A stretch of 64,000 nt of DNA. It comes from Williamsia sp. CHRR-6 (lineage in GTDB: Bacteria; Actinomycetota; Actinomycetes; Mycobacteriales; Mycobacteriaceae). This document shows, piece after piece, positions 34,303-43,160 of the stretch (positions are counted from its first letter, which is position 1; each line of letters opens with the position of its first letter). The notes below the pieces were generated by a model that saw nothing but the letters and a program-made list of their open reading frames with translations, was not told the origin of the DNA and did no database searches. Position numbers and translations under genes: made by a program. The stretch lies in contig NZ_JAHCSG010000001.1 of NCBI RefSeq assembly GCF_018474015.1, positions 1,116,001 through 1,180,000 on the forward strand, read 5' to 3'.

Positions 34303-35248
34303 CTTCTGCGTTGCGCACCACGCGTCGATGACTCGCGCCACCCCCGATCGCCACCGTCGCATCCCGTCTCGGCACATCCCCCAGCGGACGACGCACCAGC
34401 GTGTCCACAGCTCGAAGCAGTCGCTCGGTGATCTCGGTGGCCCCGTTGTCCCCCAACCACCGCCGCAGCACCCGCATCCGGATGGCGTGGGGAACCCCGA
34501 TGAGCGGGGCACACACCAGCTCGTGCGTTCCCGCCCGGGTGCACTGCGGCCACACCGCCTGCGCCCACTGATCCAGGGCGTCGGAGTCGGATCGGAGCTG
34601 TTCGGCGGTGCGCGCCAACGCCGGGGCCACACCGCCCTGCAGCACGTCCTCCAGCAGCGGCAGCACCTCGCTGCGCAACCGCGACCGCATGAATCGCGGG
34701 TCGGTGTTGTGGGCATCGAGGTGGGCGCGCAGACGCAGCTCCGCGCAGGCGCGGTGGGTGACCGTTCGTCGCACCCCCAAGAGTGGACGCCCCCACGGCT
34801 CGTTCCACGCCACCATGCCCGCCAGGGACCGCGGCCCCGATCCGCGCGACAAACCCAACAACACCGTCTCGGCTTGATCGTCGAGGGTGTGGGCCACCAG
34901 CACCGGCCGACCGTCACGCGCGGCCTCCAGCGCGGCGTAGCGGGCCGTGCGTGCGGCCGCCTCGGGCCCCCCGTCGGTGCCCACCTGCACCGACACCACC
35001 CTGGCGGTGGCGCCCAGTTCGCGGGCGTGATCGGCCGCGGTGTCGGCCACCGTCGCCGAATTGTCCTGTAGCCCATGGTCGATGACCACGGCATGGACGT
35101 CGAGGCGCGCGCCCACGGCGGCGGCGGTCAGGGCCAACGAGTCGGCACCACCGGACAGGGCCACACACACCGACCGGGCCCCGTCGAGGTGAGCGGCCGC
35201 GAAACCGCGCACGGCGGTGATCAACTCACCGAGCGCCGGTCCCGTCAC
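34271..35248 (-). CDS. tilS: tRNA(Ile)-lysidine synthetase
   Basis: 325 aa. The N-type ATP pyrophosphatase loop SGGADS (residues 32-37) is intact, with VVIDHGLQDNS, VAHTLDDQAETVLLGLSRGSG and the RPLLGVRR segment of TilS. It converts C34 of tRNA-Ile(CAU) to lysidine, needed to read AUA. The compact C-terminus is typical of mycobacterial TilS (MesJ). GTG 35248 overlaps the metalloprotease stop as GTGA. Confidence 0.94.
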   Translation of the reverse strand: MTGPALGELITAVRGFAAAHLDGARSVCVALSGGADSLALTAAAVGARLDVHAVVIDHGLQDNSATVADTAADHARELGATARVVSVQVGTDGGPEAAARTARYAALEAARDGRPVLVAHTLDDQAETVLLGLSRGSGPRSLAGMVAWNEPWGRPLLGVRRTVTHRACAELRLRAHLDAHNTDPRFMRSRLRSEVLPLLEDVLQGGVAPALARTAEQLRSDSDALDQWAQAVWPQCTRAGTHELVCAPLIGVPHAIRMRVLRRWLGDNGATEITERLLRAVDTLVRRPLGDVPRRDATVAIGGGASHRRVVRNAEGLLSVALEPR

Positions 35249-36306
35249 AGGACCCGGTCCACCCACCGGCGCGGTTCGTCGATCTCGTCGGGCCGCGGCA
35301 TGGTCTCCGGACCGGTCCAGATGGCGTTGAACCGGTTCATCCCGACCGTACTCACCACCTCGTCGACGAAGGCCTTCCCGCGAATGTATTGCGCCAGTTT
35401 GGCATCCATCCCGATCAACGCCCGCACAAGGCGCTGCAGCGGGCTCTGCGAGCGGGTGCGGCGGCGATCGAAGGCTTCGCGGATGGTGGCGACGGTGGGC
35501 ACGTGGGCGGGTCCGACGGCGTCCATCACGTGGTCGGCGTGGCCTTCGAGCAGGGTGCCCAGCATCATCAACCGCGTGAACGCCTCGTACTGTTCGGGCG
35601 TCTGCAGCACCTGCATCGCGCCGAGAATCCCCTTCTCGCGCTTGACTCCTGAGCGCAGAGACGCGGTGAGCCGAGCCACCAGTTCGGCCCCGGTCTCGGT
35701 GTTGTCGGTGCTGACCACGGCGATGTTGTCCGACATGTAGTCACGCAACCACGGGTTGGCCGAGAACTGCACGCGGTGAGTCACCTCGTGCAGGCACACC
35801 CACAGCCGGAAGTCCGAGGGCACCACCCGCAGCGAACGTTCCACCGCGATGATGTTGGGGGTGACCAACATCAGTACCCCGTCGGTGCCGCTGTGCGGGT
35901 CGGGCGAGAACGGATCGTATTGGCCCAGAATGGCTCCCGAGAGGAATCCGAGCAATCCACCGGCCTGGGCTCCGGCGATGCGACCGGCGATGTTCAGACC
36001 GGGCGGGGGGTGGTCGGAGCCGCCGAGCATTGCCGACATCGACCGGGCCGCAGCAGTGATCCACTCGCCCCGGTCGAGGACCGACGCAGCGGGCACGGGC
36101 AGGCCGTCGCCCAGTCCGGTCACCTCCCGCACCGGGGCCTCGGCGCGCACCGCGGACGCACTCAGTTCAGCCCGAGCGGCATCGAGGGTGTACGCGGTGG
36201 TCGATGGGCCCGCCCGGGCCACCCGACGGCCGACCGCAGCCGCCAATGACCAGTCGATCCGGTTGCCCGGCAACAGGTTTCGATCCCGATCACCCATGTC
36301 GGTCAT
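35245..36306 (-). CDS. Zinc-dependent metalloprotease-fold protein (DUF2342, Rv3626c-like)
   Basis: 353 aa. HEVTH (residues 173-177) is a zincin HExxH site, followed by DNTETGAELVARLTASLRSG and the LLEGHADHVMDAVG segment that supplies the further metal ligand. DUF2342 proteins, sometimes annotated as coenzyme F420 biosynthesis-associated, stand between dacB and tilS in mycolata exactly as here. Substrate unknown. ATG 36306 overlaps the dacB stop (ATGA). Confidence 0.88.
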   Translation of the reverse strand: MTDMGDRDRNLLPGNRIDWSLAAAVGRRVARAGPSTTAYTLDAARAELSASAVRAEAPVREVTGLGDGLPVPAASVLDRGEWITAAARSMSAMLGGSDHPPPGLNIAGRIAGAQAGGLLGFLSGAILGQYDPFSPDPHSGTDGVLMLVTPNIIAVERSLRVVPSDFRLWVCLHEVTHRVQFSANPWLRDYMSDNIAVVSTDNTETGAELVARLTASLRSGVKREKGILGAMQVLQTPEQYEAFTRLMMLGTLLEGHADHVMDAVGPAHVPTVATIREAFDRRRTRSQSPLQRLVRALIGMDAKLAQYIRGKAFVDEVVSTVGMNRFNAIWTGPETMPRPDEIDEPRRWVDRVL

Positions 36307-37679
36307 CGGCAGCCACAGGCGCGTAGGCGAGAGACCACGGTGTCGAGTGCGGGGCGCGCCTGGTCCGGGGAGGTCCCGGTCGACATCAGGGTGAAGGTCA
36401 GTACCCGGTTGTCCTTGGTCTGCACGATCCCCGCGAGGGTGTTGACCCCGGTGAGGGTGCCGGTCTTGGCCCGCACCCAGCCGGCCGCGGAGGTGGCGGA
36501 GCCGGCGAAACGTTCCGACAGGGTCCCGGTGGCCCCGGAGATGGGCAGTAGATCCAGCAGCGGACGTAGCTTCGCGTTGCCCGACCCCGCCGCAGCCAGC
36601 AGCAGCTTGTCGAGGATGACGGCGGGGATGCGGTTGTCGGTCGAGAGCCCGTTGGTGTCGGCCAAGCTCACCCCGGTGAGGTCGATCCCCGCGCCCCGCA
36701 ACACCGACGGCACCGCCGTCGCCGCGCCCTCGAGGCTGGGTTGCCCGCCGGTGGCCTGGGCCACCTCGATCGCGATGGTCTCGGCCAGCACGTCGTCGCT
36801 TTGCACCATCATGTCGCGCAGCCGCGTCATCAGCGGCGCCGAGCGCACCGAGGCGATCTGGCGCGCGGCGGCTGGGGCGAGGGCGGTACTCACCGTCGCA
36901 TCGGGCAGACCCAGCGCATCGGCCAGTGCCCGACCGGCGGCCAGCGCCGGGGCGGGGGTCCGTGGGGAGATGTCGGTGGGCTGGATGCGCCCGGAGTCGG
37001 TCATCACGGCCTGCACGGGCGCGATGGAGCCGCCGGCGATGTCGGCGCGCTCCCAGCTGGGCGCGAAGTCGGGTCCGGTGAATCGGCTGGTGTCCACGGC
37101 CAGCGACGTGACCCGCACGCCGGACTTCTTGATCTGGGCAGCCAGATCGGCGATGCGTGCAGCGTCGGTGAACAGGGTGTCGGCACCGATCGGGCGGGTG
37201 GAGATGGTCGGGTCGCCGCCACCGACTAGGACCGCGCGTCCGGCGGCGTCGACCACGACGGTGGTGGTGAGGCGTTGATCGGCGGGCAGCGTCAGCAGGG
37301 CTGCGGCGGCGGTGAGGATCTTGGTGGTCGACGCCGGTGTCACCGGGCGGGCGGGGTCTTGCGACCACAGCACCTCACCGGTGATGGCATCGGCCACCTG
37401 ACCGGTCACCGTGCCCAGCGCCGGAGCGCGCACCGCCGGGGTGATCGCGGCGGTGACCCCGGCCGCGGTCGGTTGGGGGGCGGCGGCGCCCACCGGAGCC
37501 ACCTCGGGGGAGAACACCACCGGTTGCGGGCGCGGCGGCGCGGTCGATGCCGGAGTGGACGACGAGTCGGAGTCGACCGAGATGGCCACCGCCAACACCA
37601 CCCCCGCCACCACGAGCAGTGCGAGCACGGGAAGCACGGTCCACCAGACGCTGACGCGTCGCCCTGGCCCCACCTTCAC
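36303..37679 (-). CDS. dacB: D-alanyl-D-alanine carboxypeptidase/endopeptidase (PBP4, S13 family)
   Basis: 458 aa. An N-terminal membrane anchor (residues about 11-33) and Ser/Pro linker precede the penicillin-binding fold: S-T-T-K (Ser117-Lys120) in PASTTKIL, and K-T-G (405-407) in RAKTGTLTG. The second motif, S-x-N in most S13 enzymes, reads Ser294-Asp-Asp296 (MMVQSDDVLAE), a substitution worth noting. It trims D-Ala from, or cuts cross-links in, peptidoglycan outside the membrane. Start GTG 37679 follows AGGGGAG. Orthologue of Rv3627c by position. Confidence 0.92.
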   Translation of the reverse strand: MKVGPGRRVSVWWTVLPVLALLVVAGVVLAVAISVDSDSSSTPASTAPPRPQPVVFSPEVAPVGAAAPQPTAAGVTAAITPAVRAPALGTVTGQVADAITGEVLWSQDPARPVTPASTTKILTAAAALLTLPADQRLTTTVVVDAAGRAVLVGGGDPTISTRPIGADTLFTDAARIADLAAQIKKSGVRVTSLAVDTSRFTGPDFAPSWERADIAGGSIAPVQAVMTDSGRIQPTDISPRTPAPALAAGRALADALGLPDATVSTALAPAAARQIASVRSAPLMTRLRDMMVQSDDVLAETIAIEVAQATGGQPSLEGAATAVPSVLRGAGIDLTGVSLADTNGLSTDNRIPAVILDKLLLAAAGSGNAKLRPLLDLLPISGATGTLSERFAGSATSAAGWVRAKTGTLTGVNTLAGIVQTKDNRVLTFTLMSTGTSPDQARPALDTVVSRLRACGCR

Positions 37680-37948
37680 CGGTGCTCCCCTCTGCTCGAT
37701 CGGCGATCTCCCACAGTATCCGCCACCAGTGCGGCCGGCCCTTCGCGAAGGTGGTGGGTCGGCTTGGCCGGTTGGGCCGCACGCGAGCGCCGGCGGGGAT
37801 ACACGGTTGCCTGGGTCGCGTTTGCCACTGCGGTTGCTGTGGTGACAGTGGGAAACGCCATCTGAGCACCCGCGCCGGGCGTGGCTGATCTCCAAGTATG
37901 GTGATCGGCGGACAGTCATGGATCGGTGTCGGCAGAAGGGTGTTATCA

Positions 37949-38437
37949 GTGGAGTTCGAGGTCACGATCGAGATCCCCAAGGGCCAGCGCAACAAGTACG
38001 AGGTGGATCACGAGTCGGGGAAGGTCTACCTCGATCGCTACCTCTACACCTCGATGGGCTACCCCGCGGACTACGGCTACATCGACGGCACCCTGGGCGA
38101 GGACGGCGACCCGCTGGACGCGATGGTGCTGCTGCCCGAGTCGGTGTTCCCCGGCGTGATCGTCAAGGCACGCATCGTCGGCATGTTCACCATGACCGAC
38201 GAGGCCGGCGGGGACGACAAGCTGCTGTGCGTACCCGCCGGCGACGTGCGCTGGGATCACATCACCGACATCGGTGACGTCTCCGAGTACGAGCTGGGCC
38301 CCATTGCCCACTTCTTCGAGCACTACAAGGACCTCGAACCCGGCAAAGAGGTGACCGCCGGCGGTTGGGTAGGTCGCGAAGCCGCCGAGAAGGTCGCCCA
38401 GGAAGCCATCGAAAGGCTTGCCGCACAGGGTCACTGA
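37949..38437 (+). CDS. ppa: Inorganic pyrophosphatase
   Basis: 162 aa, the same length as M. tuberculosis Ppa. [44 protein letters not shown] (the acidic metal-binding signature) and [10 protein letters not shown] are intact. It hydrolyses pyrophosphate, pulling biosynthetic reactions forward. GTG 37949 follows AGAAGGG; in-frame codons upstream belong to no conserved sequence. Divergent from dacB, as in mycobacteria. Confidence 0.95.
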   Translation: MEFEVTIEIPKGQRNKYEVDHESGKVYLDRYLYTSMGYPADYGYIDGTLGEDGDPLDAMVLLPESVFPGVIVKARIVGMFTMTDEAGGDDKLLCVPAGDVRWDHITDIGDVSEYELGPIAHFFEHYKDLEPGKEVTAGGWVGREAAEKVAQEAIERLAAQGH

Positions 38438-38553
38438 CCCAGCCGGATCGGCCGAGGATCTCCGTGCAGGCCGACCGCGCGTGCACCGAAGTGCGTTCGG
38501 AGACCGAATGGTTCATCGGTGCATCCACACCGCAGAACGAGGTGGCCGCACCT

Positions 38554-38985
38554 AAGACCCAGGTGCCCGAGGTGACCTTCGTCCTCGACCACTGCGGCAA
38601 ACCGGCGATCGACGACGTCGACGAGTTCAACAGGTGGGCAACCGATCTCGGCGAGCTGGCCCGGCGTCCAACCGTCTACTGCAAGCACTCCGGGCTGGCC
38701 ACGGAGACCTCCAGACACCCGGAGCGGGTCGGTGTCCGCCTGGCTCACGCACTGGACGCCTTCGGTGCCGATCGCTCGATGTTCGGCTCGGACTGGCCGG
38801 TGTGTACCGAGGCGACGACGTGGTCGCCTCACACCCTCGTTGCGCGTCCGACTCGCCGCCGGATGCACGAGATGTGGGCCCACTCCGCAACCAGCAAGCG
38901 GCGACTCGACCGGCATTGCGCTGCGGCCCCCTCGGCGCGGTAACGATGGTTTGCCAAAGCCACCGAACAGCGCCGATGCCGTGAT
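38554..38985 (+). pseudogene. Degraded amidohydrolase (lactonase-like TIM barrel) remnant
   Basis: This 547-base gap between ppa and the MFS gene holds no intact gene. One frame reads VPEVTFVLDHCGKPAIDD, then CKHSGLATE and FGADRSMFGSDWPVC, the C-terminal half of Amidohydro_2 enzymes of the fuconolactonase type. After FGSDWPVC the similarity jumps to another frame (GVYRGDDVVASH, later ALRCGPL), so there is a frameshift, and the N-terminal half is missing. It begins shortly after the ppa stop without a start codon. A decayed gene copy. Confidence 0.65.
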
Positions 38986-40793
38986 CAGGTTCGGCTGTCA
39001 CCTGAATCCTCGGCGAGGTGGCGCGCATAGGGCCGGTCGGCCTCATGCTTACCGACTTTGTCGTCGGCCGGTTCGGTCGACCCGGTGACCACATCGGTTG
39101 CCACTGCGAGTTCGGCGGCCTGCTCCTCGGCCGCAGCCTGAGCACCGGAGGCACCGCGTAGCGGGACCTCTTTCCACAGGAACACCACGATCATCGCGAC
39201 CACCGACATGATCGACACGCTGAGGAACACGGTGTCCATCGAATGGGCGAAACCCACCTTGATCGGTTCGGCAACGGCGCTGGGCAGCTTGGGGATCACC
39301 GAGGTGTCGTTGAGCACCGACCCCGCTCCGCCTGCACCGCTTCTCAACGCCTTACCCAGAGCGGCCACCGACGGATCACTGCTGGCCACGGCTTCGGCGA
39401 CACCCTTGCGGAAGTCCGGGGTGGTCGCGGCCTGCTCGATCTCGTCCCTGATGTTGGGGCCCAACCGCGAGAACAGGATCGAGAAGAACACCGCGACACC
39501 CAAGGTGCCACCGATTTGGCGGAAGAACGTGGCCGAGCTGGTGGAAACGCCCATGTCCTTGGGCGGCAACACGTTCTGCAGGGCCAGCGTCAACGGCTGC
39601 ATCAGGTTGCCCAAACCGAAGCCGAGGAAGAACGCCATCACCATCACCAACCACAGCGGGGTGTCGATGCTGATCCAGTGCATCAGGTAGGTCGTGACGG
39701 TGATCAAGATGACCCCGATGATCGGGAAGATCTTGTAGCGGCCGGTCCGCGAGATCGCCTGTCCCGACACGATCGATGCGCTCATCAGACCCAGCACCAT
39801 CGGCAGCAGCTGCAGGCCGGCCACCGTCGGGCTGGACCCGCGCAGCACCTGGAAGTACTGCGGGAGAATGGAAATGGCACCGAACATGACCGCACCGATG
39901 ATCACCGAGATCACGATGCCCTGTGCGAACACCCGGTTCTTGAACACTCGCAACGGGATGATGGCCGCCTCGCCCATGGCCTTCTCCACCGCCACGAAGG
40001 CCACCACGCCGATCGCGCCGATGATGAAGCAGGCCACCGTCTTCGGATCGCCCCAGCCCCACTCGCGACCTTGCTCAGCGGCGATCAGCAAGGGCACCAG
40101 ACCCACCACGAGAGCCGTGGCTCCCCACCAGTCCAGCGGACGCTTCTCGCCGCGGATCTGGTCGTAGTTGAGCACGCGGTAGACGATGACCAAGGCGATG
40201 AAACCCAGTGGGACGTTGACCAGGAACACCCAGCGCCACCCGGTGATGGCCAGGATGGACGACTGTCCGGCGAACAAGCCACCGAGCACCGGCCCCAGCA
40301 CGCTGGAGGTACCGAATACGGCCAGGAAGTAACCCTGGTACTTGGCGCGCTCCCGCGGCGGCACGATGTCCCCGATGATGGTGAGCGCCAACGAGAACAG
40401 CCCGCCGGCACCCAGACCCTGGACCGCGCGGTAGACGGCCAGCTCGTACATCGACGTGGCCGTGGCGCACAGCAGCGACCCGATGATGAACAGGGTGATG
40501 GCGGTCATGAAGAACGGCTTGCGGCCGTACATGTCCGACAACTTGCCGTACAGCGGGGTGACGATGGTCGAGGTGATCAGATAGGCGGTGGTGACCCACG
40601 CTTGCAACGAATAGCCGTTGAGATCATCGGCAATGGTTCGGATGGCCGTGGACACGATGGTCTGGTCCAGCGCGGCCAAGAACATCCCCATCAGCAAACC
40701 CGTCATGATGGTGAGGATCGCCCGATGGCTCAACTGGCCGGATGCGCCGGCCCCGTCCGACGTCGACTCCTGTGCAACAGCATCCTGACTCAC
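38985..40793 (-). CDS. DHA2-family (14-TM) MFS drug-efflux transporter
   Basis: 602 aa with about 14 hydrophobic helices. MFLAALDQTIVSTAIRTIADDLNG is motif D1, GKLSDMYGRKPFF motif A, YRAVQGLGAGGLFSLAL motif B and GPVLGGLFAG motif C, the EmrB/LfrA/Stp set for proton-driven drug export. A large loop near residues 440-500 and a charged C-terminal tail follow. GTG 40793 overlaps the MarR stop (GTGA), so pump and regulator form one operon. Confidence 0.92.
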   Translation of the reverse strand: MSQDAVAQESTSDGAGASGQLSHRAILTIMTGLLMGMFLAALDQTIVSTAIRTIADDLNGYSLQAWVTTAYLITSTIVTPLYGKLSDMYGRKPFFMTAITLFIIGSLLCATATSMYELAVYRAVQGLGAGGLFSLALTIIGDIVPPRERAKYQGYFLAVFGTSSVLGPVLGGLFAGQSSILAITGWRWVFLVNVPLGFIALVIVYRVLNYDQIRGEKRPLDWWGATALVVGLVPLLIAAEQGREWGWGDPKTVACFIIGAIGVVAFVAVEKAMGEAAIIPLRVFKNRVFAQGIVISVIIGAVMFGAISILPQYFQVLRGSSPTVAGLQLLPMVLGLMSASIVSGQAISRTGRYKIFPIIGVILITVTTYLMHWISIDTPLWLVMVMAFFLGFGLGNLMQPLTLALQNVLPPKDMGVSTSSATFFRQIGGTLGVAVFFSILFSRLGPNIRDEIEQAATTPDFRKGVAEAVASSDPSVAALGKALRSGAGGAGSVLNDTSVIPKLPSAVAEPIKVGFAHSMDTVFLSVSIMSVVAMIVVFLWKEVPLRGASGAQAAAEEQAAELAVATDVVTGSTEPADDKVGKHEADRPYARHLAEDSGDSRT

Positions 40794-41368
40794 CGAGATG
40801 CCTCCTGTTCTTCTCGTTTCGGGGTGGAACCTGCGGGAGAACGGCCCGCAGGGACGTGGGCGGACGGCTCGGCCTCGAGATGCGAGCTGGTGTTCGCGGG
40901 GGCGATCACCTGGTGGTCGTCGACCTGGTTGGCCAGCACCTCGCAGGAGTCGACGAACTTCGACATCAGGTGCGTCAGCGTCTGGATGTCGGCGTCGGTG
41001 AACTCGCCGAGCGCGTCGTCGAGGGTGCTGACCCGGTGTTCACGCACCGATCGCACCTGTGCGTGGCCGGCGGCGGTGAGCACCAGGATGGTGGCGCGCC
41101 CGTCGCGTGGATCGGCCTGTCGCTCCACATAACCAAGGTTCACCAGGCTGGCGACGTGCCTGCTGATGGTGGATGGATCGGCGAACAGCACATCGGCCAG
41201 CTCACCCGACCGCAGTGGCTGCGCGGCCAGGGCGAACAGACACTGGAACGCAGCGGTCTCCACCACGCCGTCGGCAGTCTTGAGCTTGGTGTTGACCAGC
41301 CGCTCCTTGATGCGGCCGTAGCGCCCCATCACGCCGAGCAGCTGATCGACGTGGTCGCGTCGTGACAT
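40790..41368 (-). CDS. MarR-family repressor of the MFS pump
   Basis: 192 aa. The winged helix is RSGELADVLFADPSTISRHVASLVNLGYVERQADPRDGRATILVLT, the D-x-R-D-G-R wing being diagnostic. The last 40 residues are a polar tail. ATG 41368 has GAGG upstream. Co-transcribed with the MFS gene, and palindromic CAAGT-type sites lie in its promoter, so autorepression relieved by a pump substrate is the likely logic. Confidence 0.9.
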   Translation of the reverse strand: MSRRDHVDQLLGVMGRYGRIKERLVNTKLKTADGVVETAAFQCLFALAAQPLRSGELADVLFADPSTISRHVASLVNLGYVERQADPRDGRATILVLTAAGHAQVRSVREHRVSTLDDALGEFTDADIQTLTHLMSKFVDSCEVLANQVDDHQVIAPANTSSHLEAEPSAHVPAGRSPAGSTPKREEQEASR

Positions 41369-41383
41369 TGTTTACACCTCAAA

Positions 41384-41420
41384 CAAGTTTTGACTAGCAA
41401 GTACTTGGACAGCGCAAGTA
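41384..41420. promoter_or_regulatory. Cluster of CAAGT half-sites between MarR and allantoicase genes
   Basis: CAAGTT (41384), the palindrome CAAGTACTTG (41398-41407) and TACTTG-N7-CAAGTA (41402-41420) overlap in 37 bases of AT-richer DNA upstream of the marR-MFS operon. This is MarR operator geometry. The allantoicase promoter begins about 50 bases on the other side. Confidence 0.55.
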
Positions 41421-41468
41421 TGCACCCGAGCCGGTGGCTTCGCAAACACGCCCGCCACCAGCGTCGAC

Positions 41469-41481
41469 TACCTTCCTGTGG
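41469..41481 (+). promoter_or_regulatory. Leaderless-type -10 element before allantoicase
   Basis: TACCTT (41469-41474) plus seven bases leads to GTG 41482, which fixes that start in preference to ATG 41524. Confidence 0.5.
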
Positions 41482-42510
41482 GTGACCTCTCCTGCACCGT
41501 CGCCCCGGCCACATTTCACCGCTATGCCCGACCTCGCGTTGCGCACCCTCGGCGGGGCGGTGATCTGGAGCAACGACGACCTGTTCGCCGAGGCCCAGAA
41601 CCTCATCACCGCCGAACCCGCCGAGTACCGTCCCGCCACGTTCGGACACAAAGGCCAGATCTACGACGGCTGGGAGACACGCCGCCGACGTGAGGATGGC
41701 GTCGACCAGGCCGTCATCCGGCTCGGTGTCCCCGGCGTCGTTTACGGCGTGGTGGTCGACACCGCCTGGTTCAAGGGCAACTACCCGCCGATGATCTCGG
41801 TCGAAGCCGCGGCGGTGCCGGGGTATCCGCACGCCGACGAAGTGGCGACTTCAGCCGACTGGCAGACCATCGTCGAACGCAGCCCGGTCAACGGTGACAC
41901 GCGAAACCCGTTCCCGGTCAACACAACCGAACGGTTCACCCACGTAAGACTGACCATGTACCCCGACGGCGGTGTGGCGCGGTTGCGGGTGCACGGGCGC
42001 GGTGTGCCCGACCCGGAGTTGCTCGGCCACGGCCCGGTCGACCTGGCCGCCCTGGAGAACGGCGGCATGATCACCGCCTGCTCCAACATGTTCTACAGCT
42101 CACCCAACAATCTGTTGATGCCCGGTCCGCCGCGCACCATGGGCGAAGGATGGGAGACCTCCCGACGCCGCGATGCCGGCAACGACTGGGTCCAGGTGCG
42201 ACTGGCCGCCGAGGGCGTGGTGCGACTGGTCGAACTCGACACCACCTATTTCATCGGCAACGCACCGGGCGCAGCGCGACTACAAGGCCGCAACGGGACC
42301 GACGGCGAATGGATCGACCTGATCGCGCGCACTGCACTGCAGCCCGACACGCGGCATCGACTGGTGGTCGACGATGACGCACCCGCGATCAGCGAGGCAC
42401 GTCTGGACATCTACCCCGACGGTGGGATGGCGCGACTGCGGATGTTCGGTGCCCTGACCGACGCCGGTCGAACCGATCTCACCCACCGCTGGGAATCCGG
42501 CGAAGCCTGA
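41482..42510 (+). CDS. alc: Allantoicase
   Basis: 342 aa with the two homologous beta-sandwich repeats of the family: LPDLA-type start (MPDLALRTLGGAVIWSNDD), FGHKGQIYDGWETRRRRE, IYGVVVDTAWF-like VVYGVVVDTAWFKGNYP, then in the second half MGEGWETSRRRD and VVRLVELDTTYFIGNAPG; each repeat ends RLxxYPDGG(V/M)ARLR. It hydrolyses allantoate to ureidoglycolate and urea. No allantoinase or urease gene is near, so urea would have to leave or feed an amidolyase route such as that at 7-14 kb. Followed by a repeat array. Confidence 0.93.
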   Translation: MTSPAPSPRPHFTAMPDLALRTLGGAVIWSNDDLFAEAQNLITAEPAEYRPATFGHKGQIYDGWETRRRREDGVDQAVIRLGVPGVVYGVVVDTAWFKGNYPPMISVEAAAVPGYPHADEVATSADWQTIVERSPVNGDTRNPFPVNTTERFTHVRLTMYPDGGVARLRVHGRGVPDPELLGHGPVDLAALENGGMITACSNMFYSSPNNLLMPGPPRTMGEGWETSRRRDAGNDWVQVRLAAEGVVRLVELDTTYFIGNAPGAARLQGRNGTDGEWIDLIARTALQPDTRHRLVVDDDAPAISEARLDIYPDGGMARLRMFGALTDAGRTDLTHRWESGEA

Positions 42511-42515
42511 CCGGC

Positions 42516-42610
42516 GTCGGTTGGGCGGAAAACCTCGTCGAGTGGGCGGAAACTGCGTTCGGTTGGGCGGAAAACCACGTCGGCTGGGCGGAAACTGCGT
42601 TCGGTTGGGC
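42516..42610 (+). repeat. Five sense repeats GTCGRxTGGGCGGAAA after allantoicase
   Basis: Units begin near 42516, 42537, 42557, 42579 and 42599, alternating 20-22 nt: GTCGGTTGGGCGGAAAACC, GTCGAGTGGGCGGAAACTGC, GTTCGGTTGGGCGGAAAACC, GTCGGCTGGGCGGAAACTGC and a truncated last copy. All read away from the allantoicase stop, six bases upstream. Confidence 0.9.
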
Positions 42611-42624
42611 GCGACCGGCGGTTG

Positions 42625-42680
42625 CCGCCCACTCGATCGGGTTTTCCGCCCACTCGATCGGGTTTTCCGCCCACTCGACG
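42625..42680 (-). repeat. Three inverted repeats abutting the stop of the luciferase-like gene
   Basis: CCGCCCACTCGATCGGGTTT is repeated from 42625 and 42646 (21-nt period), with a shorter third copy 42667-42680 that touches the stop codon at 42681. On the minus strand they read GTCGAGTGGGCGGAAAA, away from that gene. They can pair with the sense copies on the left to form a long stem. Confidence 0.9.
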
Positions 42681-43160
42681 TCAGGCAGCGTGGGTGCGGC
42701 TGTGGCGGGCCCGCAGTCGCGGCAGCACCTGGTCGGCCACCAACGCTGCGGTGGCCAACCCGTTCACCGGGGTGATGATCACAGCATCGGCCACCTCGGC
42801 GACGTACAGGTCGTCGATGAGGCTCAGCAGTCCAGCCGGGGTGCCCACGTATTGAACGGTCGGTCGCGTGGTCGCGGGTGGGTCACCGGCGCGCAACCGG
42901 GCCGCAGCGTATTCCGATCGGGCGTCGGCGGCCCGCTCTGCGATCACCGCCTCCACCTCCAATGCCACCACCAGATCGGCTGGGTCGCCGTCGAATTCGG
43001 CACGCAGCCGGGCTCGTTCGGCGATGCCGTCGGCCAACCGCCCGCGCCTGATCCGCACCACCCGGGCCGGACCGGCGCTCGTCGGGCGTGGCCCGCTCCA
43101 CGCGATGGGGTGGTCTTCGCCGTCGATGGCGACGGTAAGTTCGGGTCGGGTGCGGGTCAT
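42681..43160 (-). CDS. Short protein resembling the C-terminus of luciferase-like flavin monooxygenases
   Basis: 159 aa. The second half (DLVVALEVEAVIAERAADAR, then VQYVGTPAGLLSLIDDLYVAEVADAVIITP...LVADQVLPRLR) looks like the last third of a luciferase-like (LLM) monooxygenase, where V-G-T-P and the final L-P-x-L-R are conserved. The flavin-binding barrel N-terminus is absent. ATG 43160 overlaps the stop of the desulfurase-like gene by one base, so it is translated with it. It may be a truncated LLM remnant or a real small partner protein; I cannot decide. Confidence 0.45.
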   Translation of the reverse strand: MTRTRPELTVAIDGEDHPIAWSGPRPTSAGPARVVRIRRGRLADGIAERARLRAEFDGDPADLVVALEVEAVIAERAADARSEYAAARLRAGDPPATTRPTVQYVGTPAGLLSLIDDLYVAEVADAVIITPVNGLATAALVADQVLPRLRARHSRTHAA

